Assembly: GCF_001889265.1 (NCBI RefSeq)
Contig: NZ_CP018151.1
Coordinates: forward strand, 1,984,001 to 2,048,000
Direction: 5' to 3'
DNA length: 64,000 bases
DNA from: Microbacterium sp. 1.5R
GTDB lineage: Bacteria > Actinomycetota > Actinomycetes > Actinomycetales > Microbacteriaceae
Shown here: positions 58,113-64,000 of the stretch, piece by piece
Numbering within the stretch: the stretch's first letter is position 1
How the letters are laid out: every line of letters begins with the position of its first letter
Translations under genes and position numbers: made by a program
Notes under the pieces: model-generated
The model's input: only the letters and a program-made list of their open reading frames with translations
Told to the model about the DNA's origin: nothing
Databases searched by the model: none

Positions 58113-59445
58113 GTCCCGGCACGAACGCCAGGAGCACCAGACCGAGACAGAACGCGAAGACGACGCCGAAGGCGCTCGCACCACCGCCGAGGCTGGCGAC
58201 GGCGAGACCCGCGAGAGCGATGACGACCGCGGCGCCCGTGGAGTCCGAGATCGACAGAGCTGACGAGTTGAAGCCCTGGTTGCCGGCATCCGAGTACGCG
58301 AGCGTGAGCACGGTGAGGCGGGGATAGAGCAGACCCATGCCGCCGCCGGCGAATGCCCATCCCACCACCACGAAGAGCGGCGAGAACCCCCAGAGCGCTG
58401 CGAGGAGCACGAACACCAGAGCACAGACCAGCAGCGAGAGGCTGATGACGGTGATCCTCGTGTTGCCGAGACGTTCACCGAACCTCCCCTGCAGCGCGGA
58501 CGCACCGGCCCAGGCGAACGCGGCGAACATCAAGGCGATGCCCGCCCACGTCGCCGTGAACCCGAACCTCTCCATGAGCAGGTACGGGATGTACGCTTCC
58601 GCGGCGAAGAACGCGCCGGCGACGACGCCCCGCATGAGCACGACGCTCGGCAGGCCCCGGCCGGCGCGCAGAGTGCGTCGAGGGAGCAGCGGCAGCACGG
58701 CCACGGCGATGACGGCCACCGAGCCCAGTGCGACCGACCATCCGATCTGCGCGGTCATCTCGGCCGTGAAGCCGATCAGCACGGCGAACACCGCGACGAC
58801 GACGGCGAGCATCAGACGAGTCACGAGAGCTCGACGGTCCTGTGGTTCGCCATGCCCGAGGTCGACGCCGCGCAACCGGATCGCGATCATGAGAAAGGCG
58901 GCCGTCGTCAGCACGGCCACCCCGAGGAATGCCCACCGCCAGTCGAGGTACTCGGCGACGGCACCCGCGAGGAACGGGCCGATCATCGACGGCACCACCC
59001 AGGCCGCGGCGAACGCCGCGAAGACCCTTCCGTGCAGGTGGGGCGGATACAGGCGGGCCACCACGACGTACAGGGCCACCGTCTGTCCGCCCGCACCGAG
59101 CCCCTGCACCAGGCGGCCGATGAGGAACTGATCCATCGTCACCGCGAACCCCGACAGCAGAAGGCCGGCGATGAACAGCGACACGGCGGCGTACAGCGCA
59201 CCCCGGGGCCCGCGAGCGTCCGACCAGGCACCCGCGGCGACCATCCCGATCACGCTCGTCGCCAGTGTCCCCGCGAAGGCGACTGCGTACAGCGCCTGGC
59301 CGTCGAGCGCCTCGCTGACGATCGGCATGACGGTCGTCACCGCCAGAGCCTCGATCGCCGCCAGGAAGATCAGCGCGACCGCGCCGGCGGTGACCCAGAG
59401 GCGTTCCCGGTCCCAGATCGACGATGTCGCGCGATCGACCGTCAT
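58060..59445 (-). CDS. MFS transporter of the EmrB/DHA2-like group
   Basis: The 461-residue, ~14-helix protein has ALAVTTVMPIVSEAL near the N-terminus and AAGAWSDARGPRGALYAAVS after helix 2 (motif A). FLIGRLVQGLGAGGQTVALY is typical of drug exporters. Its ATG overlaps the PatB-type gene's stop as ATGA. Its 3' end overlaps bioQ. Substrate unknown; possibly sulfur or amino-acid export given the neighbour. Confidence 0.85.
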   Translation of the reverse strand: MTVDRATSSIWDRERLWVTAGAVALIFLAAIEALAVTTVMPIVSEALDGQALYAVAFAGTLATSVIGMVAAGAWSDARGPRGALYAAVSLFIAGLLLSGFAVTMDQFLIGRLVQGLGAGGQTVALYVVVARLYPPHLHGRVFAAFAAAWVVPSMIGPFLAGAVAEYLDWRWAFLGVAVLTTAAFLMIAIRLRGVDLGHGEPQDRRALVTRLMLAVVVAVFAVLIGFTAEMTAQIGWSVALGSVAVIAVAVLPLLPRRTLRAGRGLPSVVLMRGVVAGAFFAAEAYIPYLLMERFGFTATWAGIALMFAAFAWAGASALQGRFGERLGNTRITVISLSLLVCALVFVLLAALWGFSPLFVVVGWAFAGGGMGLLYPRLTVLTLAYSDAGNQGFNSSALSISDSTGAAVVIALAGLAVASLGGGASAFGVVFAFCLGLVLLAFVPGLRLGHAAELTDAESPER

Positions 59446-60596
59446 CGATCCACGAGCGTCGCGATGCGCTCGATGGCCTCGGTGATGATCTCCGGACTCG
59501 TCCCGAAGTTCAACCGCACGAATCCCCTGCCCTGCTCGCCGAAGGCGGGGCCGAAGTGCAGGGCCACCTTCGCCTCCTTGAGGATCCGACGCGCGGGGTT
59601 GTCGCCCCATCCGAGAGCCGAGAGATCGATCCAGGCGAGGTAGCCGGCATCGGGCATCCGGTAGCGGGCGCCGGGGAGCTTCGATGCGAGCAGGTCCTCG
59701 AGGAGTACGCGGTTCGCGTCGAGTGTCGCGAGCAGCCCGTCCAGCCACTCATCGCTCTCCTCCGAGAAGGCGGCGACAGCCGCGAGCAGACCGAACTGAC
59801 CGGTGCGCCACTCGACCTCGATCGGCAACCCGCGCACGACCGCGCTCGTCGAATCGGAAGCGGTCACCATGAGGGCGCACTTGAGGCCGGCCAGATTGAA
59901 GGCCTTGCTCGCGCTGACGACCGCATACCCCACGCGCTCGGCGGCCTCGCCCGTGTCGAGGAACGGCGTGAAGCCGGTTCCCGGCTGGGCGAGCGGTGCG
60001 TGGATCTCGTCGGAGACCACCGCCGCGCCGAACTCGTCGGCGATCTCGGCCAGCGCCGCGAGCGCGTCGCGACTGTGGACGGTGCCCGTCGGGTTGTGCG
60101 GATTGCAGAGCAGGATCGCGGTCGCGCCGTCCTCGAACGCTGCACGGACGCCGTCGAGATCGAGTTCCCACCCCATCCCCGTGTCGATGAGAGGCACCCG
60201 TTCCACCTCGGCGCCGGCCTCGGATACCAGGTCGAAGAACGGCGGGTACACGGGAGGGGTGACGACCACGCGCTCTCCCGGCTGCGTCACGCGGCGGAGA
60301 ATCTCGACGATGCCCATGCTCACATCGGCCGTGGTGCGCATCCGCGTCGGATCCGCCTCCCAGCCGAAGCGACGGCGTGCGAACGCCGCGTAGGTGTCGG
60401 GCAATGGTGTCCGCGAGGCGATGTACCCCGTGTCTCCGAGCTCGACGGCGCGACGCAACGCGTTCGAGACCTCCGGTGCGAGCGGGAAATCGGTCTCCGC
60501 GACGAAGAGCGGAAGCACGTCGGCGGGATACTCCCGCCACTTCTCGCTGCTACGTCGTCTGAGCTCCGCCAGAGGCAGAGCCGTGACTTCGAGCAT
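59442..60596 (-). CDS. MalY/PatB-type PLP C-S lyase
   Basis: The 384-residue aminotransferase-fold protein has CNPHNPTGTVHSRDAL (PLP-binding Asn), VVSDEIHAPLAQP (Asp) and SASKAFNLAGLKCALMVT (Schiff-base Lys). This is the MalY/PatB group, usually cystathionine or cysteine beta-lyases that release thiol or sulfide, pyruvate and ammonia. It starts 2 bases after the DUF59 gene's stop and is co-directional with the suf genes. It sits where other actinobacteria have sufS and sufU. Confidence 0.87.
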   Translation of the reverse strand: MLEVTALPLAELRRRSSEKWREYPADVLPLFVAETDFPLAPEVSNALRRAVELGDTGYIASRTPLPDTYAAFARRRFGWEADPTRMRTTADVSMGIVEILRRVTQPGERVVVTPPVYPPFFDLVSEAGAEVERVPLIDTGMGWELDLDGVRAAFEDGATAILLCNPHNPTGTVHSRDALAALAEIADEFGAAVVSDEIHAPLAQPGTGFTPFLDTGEAAERVGYAVVSASKAFNLAGLKCALMVTASDSTSAVVRGLPIEVEWRTGQFGLLAAVAAFSEESDEWLDGLLATLDANRVLLEDLLASKLPGARYRMPDAGYLAWIDLSALGWGDNPARRILKEAKVALHFGPAFGEQGRGFVRLNFGTSPEIITEAIERIATLVDR

Positions 60597-60598
60597 TC

Positions 60599-60928
60599 TC
60601 AGATCGCGAAGCCGAGGGCGCGCATCATGTCGCGCCCGTCGTCTGTGATCTTCTCCGGACCCCACGGCGGCATCCACACCCAGTTGATGCGGAAGCGGTC
60701 GACGACGTTGTCCAGAGCCTGCGCGGTCTGGTCCTCGAGCACGTCCGTCAGGGGGCAGCCGGCGCTGGTCAGCGTCATGTGGATGACGAGAGCATCGTTC
60801 TCGTCATCCCAGGCGAGGTCGTAGATGAGGCCGAGGTCGACGACGTTGATCCCGAGTTCCGGGTCCATGACGTCTTTGAGCGCCTCGGTGACCTCGTCGT
60901 ACTTCGCGTCCGTGAGGGTGGCTGTCAT
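60599..60928 (-). CDS. DUF59/SufT-type Fe-S assembly factor
   Basis: The 109-residue protein has DPELGINVVDLGLIYDLAWD and MTLTSAGCPLTDVLEDQTAQ, the MIP18/DUF59 core with the conserved Cys in TSAGCPL. Family members mature Fe-S proteins. It follows sufC by 10 bases. PaaD is a related name for the phenylacetate branch, but the suf context favours SufT. Confidence 0.85.
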   Translation of the reverse strand: MTATLTDAKYDEVTEALKDVMDPELGINVVDLGLIYDLAWDDENDALVIHMTLTSAGCPLTDVLEDQTAQALDNVVDRFRINWVWMPPWGPEKITDDGRDMMRALGFAI

Positions 60929-60938
60929 GCGAATCAGC

Positions 60939-61709
60939 CTACGCCTCGATGGGGGCTGCGGGGTCGAGGAAACGGTCGTATCCCTCTTCCTCGAGCCGGT
61001 CTGCAAGCTCAGGGCCGCCCTCTTCGACGATCTTGCCCGCGACGACCACATGCACGAAGTCCGGACGGATGTAGCGGAGGATACGGGTGTAGTGCGTGAT
61101 CAGCAGCACGCCGAGTCCGGTCGACTCCTTGGCGCGATTGACGCCTTCCGAGACGATCTTCAGCGCGTCGACGTCGAGGCCCGAGTCGGTCTCGTCGAGA
61201 ATCGCGAACTGCGGCTTGAGGACCTCGAGCTGCAGGATCTCGTGACGCTTCTTCTCGCCACCGGAGAAGCCTTCGTTGACGTTGCGCTGAGCGAACTTCG
61301 GGTCCATGCGGAGGTTCGCCATGGCCGCCTTGACGTCCTTGGTCCAGCCGCGGATCGCCGGAGCTTCGCCGTCGAGTGCCGTCTTGGCGGTGCGGAGGAA
61401 GTTCGTCACCGTCACGCCGGGGATCTCAACCGGGTACTGCATCGCGAGGAACAGGCCGGCGCGCGCGCGCTCGTCGACGCTCATCGCGAGCACATCCTGG
61501 CCGTCGAAGGTGATCGAGCCGGAGGTCACGGTGTACTTCGGGTGGCCGGCGATCGTGTACGCGAGCGTCGACTTGCCCGAGCCGTTGGGGCCCATGATCG
61601 CGTGCGTCTCACCGGTGTTCATGGTGAGGGTGATTCCGTTGAGGATCGGGGTGGTACCCGCCTCGGTCTCGACCGTCACGTGCAGGTCGCGGATTTCGAG
61701 AACAGACAT
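60939..61709 (-). CDS. sufC: Fe-S assembly ATPase SufC
   Basis: The 256-residue ATPase has Walker A MGPNGSGKSTLAYTIAGHPK, signature GFSGGEKKRHEILQLEVL, Walker B AILDETDSGLDVDALK and LITHYTRILRYI. It powers the SufBCD scaffold. SD before the ATG; starts 0 bases after the Rieske gene's stop region. Order is sufB-sufD-Rieske-sufC-DUF59. Confidence 0.95.
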   Translation of the reverse strand: MSVLEIRDLHVTVETEAGTTPILNGITLTMNTGETHAIMGPNGSGKSTLAYTIAGHPKYTVTSGSITFDGQDVLAMSVDERARAGLFLAMQYPVEIPGVTVTNFLRTAKTALDGEAPAIRGWTKDVKAAMANLRMDPKFAQRNVNEGFSGGEKKRHEILQLEVLKPQFAILDETDSGLDVDALKIVSEGVNRAKESTGLGVLLITHYTRILRYIRPDFVHVVVAGKIVEEGGPELADRLEEEGYDRFLDPAAPIEA

Positions 61710-62036
61710 TCAGACTTCCTTCGTCACAGTCGGGTCGATGAGCACGTCGTCGCCGTCGATCTCGACGACGTAGACCGGAACGGGCTCATAAGCAGGGAGG
61801 TTCTGGGGCTTGCCGGTGAGCAGCGAGAACGCGGAGCCGTGGGCCCAGCACTCCACCGTGTCACCTTCGACGAAGCCTTCGGCGAGAGAGATGTCGCCAT
61901 GCGTGCAGGTGTCCCCGATGGCGTGGATCACGCCTTCGGAGTCCTTGATCACGGTGATCGGGACGCCGTTCGGCTCGACGCGGATCGGCATGTCCTGCTC
62001 GAGTTCCGCGACGCCGCACACGCGCTCGGCGCTCAT
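61710..62036 (-). CDS. Rieske 2Fe-2S ferredoxin of the suf cluster
   Basis: The 108-residue protein has GDTCTHGDISLAEGFVEGDT and VECWAHGSAFSLLTGKP, giving the Rieske Cys-x-His and Cys-x2-His ligands. This small non-heme-oxygenase-type ferredoxin is a regular member of actinobacterial suf operons, possibly donating electrons for cluster assembly. Its ATG overlaps the sufD stop as ATGA. Confidence 0.9.
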   Translation of the reverse strand: MSAERVCGVAELEQDMPIRVEPNGVPITVIKDSEGVIHAIGDTCTHGDISLAEGFVEGDTVECWAHGSAFSLLTGKPQNLPAYEPVPVYVVEIDGDDVLIDPTVTKEV

Positions 62037-63238
62037 GCGTTCACCTCGGCGAGCTCCGTCTCGATCGCGTCGAGCAGCTCGGTCTCCAGTGCCGGGATCC
62101 CCAGGCGCTGAACGATGTCGGTGAGGAATCCGAGCACGACGAGTCGGCGCGCTTCCTCTTCGCTGATGCCGCGGGCCTGCAGGTAGAACAGCTGCTCGTC
62201 ATCGAAGCGCCCCGTGGCGCTGGCGTGGCCGGCGCCGAGGATGTCCCCGGTCTCGATCTCGAGGTTCGGGATCGAGTCGGCGCGTGCACCCTCGGTGAGC
62301 ACCAGGTTGCGGTTCGCCTCGTAGGAGTCGGTGCCCGTCGCATCGGCGCCGATGAGCACGTCGCCGATCCACACGCTGTGCGCTCCCTGCCCCTGGAGCG
62401 CACCCTTGTAGAGCACGTCGCCCTTGGTGTGCGGGCCCTTGTGGTGCAGGTAGACCTGGCTCTCGAGGTGCTGCCCGGCATCGGCGTAGGACAGTCCGTA
62501 GAGGTAGCCCTCGGATCCGGCGCCGGCGAGCTCGACGCTCGGGTTCACGCGCACGACTCCGCCGCCGAAGCTGATCACGAAGTGCTTGAGCGTGGCATCC
62601 GCATCGACCCTGGCCTGATGCGCAGAGGTGTGCACGGCCTCGTCCTGCCACTGCTGCAGGCTGATGACAGTGAGCTTCGCGCCATCGCGGACGATGATCT
62701 CGACGTTCTGCGAGTACTGCGCGGCTCCGGTGTGCTGGAGCACGACGGTGGCCGAGCTGTGCTCGAGGGCCTCGATCACGATGTGGGCATCGGCGCGCAG
62801 TTCGGCGCCGAGGCCCTCGATCGAGACGAGGATCGGCTCAGCGACCTCTTCTTCGCGCGGGATGCGGATGTGCAGCGCCTCGGACGAGCCCTGCCAGGCG
62901 ACGGCCGCCGTGATGTCCTCGGCCAGGAAGACCTCTCCGCGCGGGGCATCGCCCGCGGCGAGCGGTGCCGCCACGTACTTCTCGCCGTCACCGAACGAGT
63001 AGCGCACGCCCTCGGTTGGACCTGCCACCTCGAAGAGGGCGGAGAGCTTGGCCACCGGAGTGTGCTTCCAGTTGACCTCGCGGCCGGTCGGCGAACCGAA
63101 GTCGGCGGGTTCGAAGGAGTGCGGACGCTCCGAGCGGGTCTGCACCGGGACGAATCCGGCATCCGAGACCTGAGCTGCGGGGTCGATGTGCGCGTTCGTG
63201 TGCTGCGCCTCGCTGGGCGCTGTCGTCGAGGCCGCCAT
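62033..63238 (-). CDS. sufD: Fe-S cluster scaffold SufD
   Basis: The 401-residue protein has a C-terminal beta-helix with GQGAHSVWIGDVLIGADATG and LEIETGDILGAGHASATGRF, and DDEQLFYLQARGISEEEARR, shared with SufB. It forms the SufBC2D scaffold. It begins 0 bases after the sufB stop (TAA then ATG), and its stop overlaps the Rieske gene's ATG. The first ~35 residues are disordered. Confidence 0.94.
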   Translation of the reverse strand: MAASTTAPSEAQHTNAHIDPAAQVSDAGFVPVQTRSERPHSFEPADFGSPTGREVNWKHTPVAKLSALFEVAGPTEGVRYSFGDGEKYVAAPLAAGDAPRGEVFLAEDITAAVAWQGSSEALHIRIPREEEVAEPILVSIEGLGAELRADAHIVIEALEHSSATVVLQHTGAAQYSQNVEIIVRDGAKLTVISLQQWQDEAVHTSAHQARVDADATLKHFVISFGGGVVRVNPSVELAGAGSEGYLYGLSYADAGQHLESQVYLHHKGPHTKGDVLYKGALQGQGAHSVWIGDVLIGADATGTDSYEANRNLVLTEGARADSIPNLEIETGDILGAGHASATGRFDDEQLFYLQARGISEEEARRLVVLGFLTDIVQRLGIPALETELLDAIETELAEVNA

Positions 63239-64000
63239 TTAGCCGACCGATCCTTCCATGCCCATTTCGATGAGCTTGTTCAATTCCATCGCGTACTCCA
63301 TGGGCAGTTCGCGCGCGATCGGCTCGATGAAGCCGCGCACGATCATCGCCATCGCCTCGTCCTCGGGCATGCCGCGGGACTGCAGGTAGAAGAGCTGCTC
63401 CTCGCTGACCTTCGAGACGGTGGCCTCGTGGCCCAGCTGCACGTCGTCGACCCGGATGTCGATGGCCGGGTATGTGTCGGAGCGCGATTTCGTGTCCACC
63501 AGCAGCGCGTCGCAGCGCACGGTGTTCGCGGAGTGGTGCGCGTTCGCGTCCACCCTCACCTCGCCGCGGTATCCCGCACGTCCACCGCCACGGGCGATCG
63601 ACTTGGAGACGATCGACGACTGCGTGTACGGAGCCATGTGGATCATCTTCGCGCCGGCATCCTGGTGCTGGCCGGGACCCGCGAAGGCGACCGAGAGGGT
63701 CTCGCCCTTGGCGTGCTCGCCCATCAGGTAGATCGACGGGTACTTCATCGTCACCTTGGAGCCGATGTTGCCGTCGACCCACTCCATCGTCGCGCCCTCA
63801 TGGGCGACGGCTCGCTTGGTGACGAGGTTGTAGACGTTGTTCGACCAGTTCTGGATCGTCGTGTACCGAACGCGGGCGTTCTTCTTCACGATGATCTCGA
63901 CGACGGCCGAGTGCAGCGAGTCCGACTTGTAGATCGGAGCGGTGCAGCCCTCGATGTAGTGGACGTAGCTGTCCTCGTCGGCGATGATCAGGGTCCGCTC
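63239..64000 (-). CDS. sufB: Fe-S cluster scaffold SufB, 3' part only
   Basis: Only the last 253 codons are in the window; the gene continues beyond 64000. Visible parts include [20 protein letters not shown], then [20 protein letters not shown], and [20 protein letters not shown], all SufB. SufB is the main cluster-building subunit of SufBC2D. A SufR-type repressor would be expected further upstream, outside the window. Confidence 0.95.
   Translation of the reverse strand, partial: ERTLIIADEDSYVHYIEGCTAPIYKSDSLHSAVVEIIVKKNARVRYTTIQNWSNNVYNLVTKRAVAHEGATMEWVDGNIGSKVTMKYPSIYLMGEHAKGETLSVAFAGPGQHQDAGAKMIHMAPYTQSSIVSKSIARGGGRAGYRGEVRVDANAHHSANTVRCDALLVDTKSRSDTYPAIDIRVDDVQLGHEATVSKVSEEQLFYLQSRGMPEDEAMAMIVRGFIEPIARELPMEYAMELNKLIEMGMEGSVG

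Overview
The window is high-GC actinobacterial chromosome, most likely a Microbacteriaceae member and probably Microbacterium. This rests on gene families and order (FasR-fabD-fabH-acpP-fabF, DUF3145, DUF3099, actinobacterial glgA/glgC, a BioQ-controlled bioYMN, a sufBDC cluster with a Rieske ferredoxin) and on several small proteins of a type I know from Microbacteriaceae. It is ordinary core and soft-accessory chromosome. I see no phage, insertion sequence, CRISPR array, rRNA operon or integration site, and no gene-free stretch above about 300 bases.

0-12.5 kb: the 5' part of a GAF protein, a stub of a DUF6766 membrane protein, a GH65 disaccharide phosphorylase, and the MetP/MetS sodium-coupled methionine/alanine importer. 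A stress-flavoured accessory stretch follows: four paralogues of one short family (DUF7882-like), a DUF2795 protein, a DCC oxidoreductase, a BrkB-family membrane protein, a DUF3618/holin-X/coiled-coil envelope cassette, a GAF-ANTAR regulator and a DyP peroxidase. 12.6-24.5 kb: a UBP zinc-finger protein overlapping a thioredoxin-reductase-like flavoprotein without CxxC, an oxalate decarboxylase-MFS-hydrolase operon facing a PucR regulator, a STAND regulator, an MFS pump, an esterase, a HIT protein and tRNA-Val(TAC).

24.6-35.2 kb: aceE, then FasR and the type II fatty-acid genes. Acetyl-CoA production, the regulator and chain initiation/elongation are therefore adjacent. Next come a divergent YczE-type membrane protein and MocR regulator around a perfect palindrome, and DUF3145. 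35.3-45.8 kb: a probable iron-regulated 2-oxoglutarate/Fe(II) oxygenase behind a DtxR/IdeR-like box, a DUF262/DUF1524 protein, an aminopeptidase-like hydrolase, rpmE2, an orphan ABC ATPase, divergent glgA/glgC, serB, a hydrolase and fabG.

45.9-64 kb: small membrane proteins and SURF1, a GH16-like protein, cupin, pdxH, an ABC-F ATPase, DedA with a two-component system, an acyltransferase, the biotin uptake operon bioYMN with divergent bioQ, an MFS pump, a PatB-type C-S lyase and the suf cluster (DUF59, sufC, Rieske, sufD, and sufB cut by the window end).

Many transcription units look leaderless. A TANNNT or CANNNT -10 hexamer lies 6-7 bases before the ATG/GTG with no Shine-Dalgarno sequence, and I used this to choose several starts. 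All function calls come from reading motifs and gene order; no database search was run.
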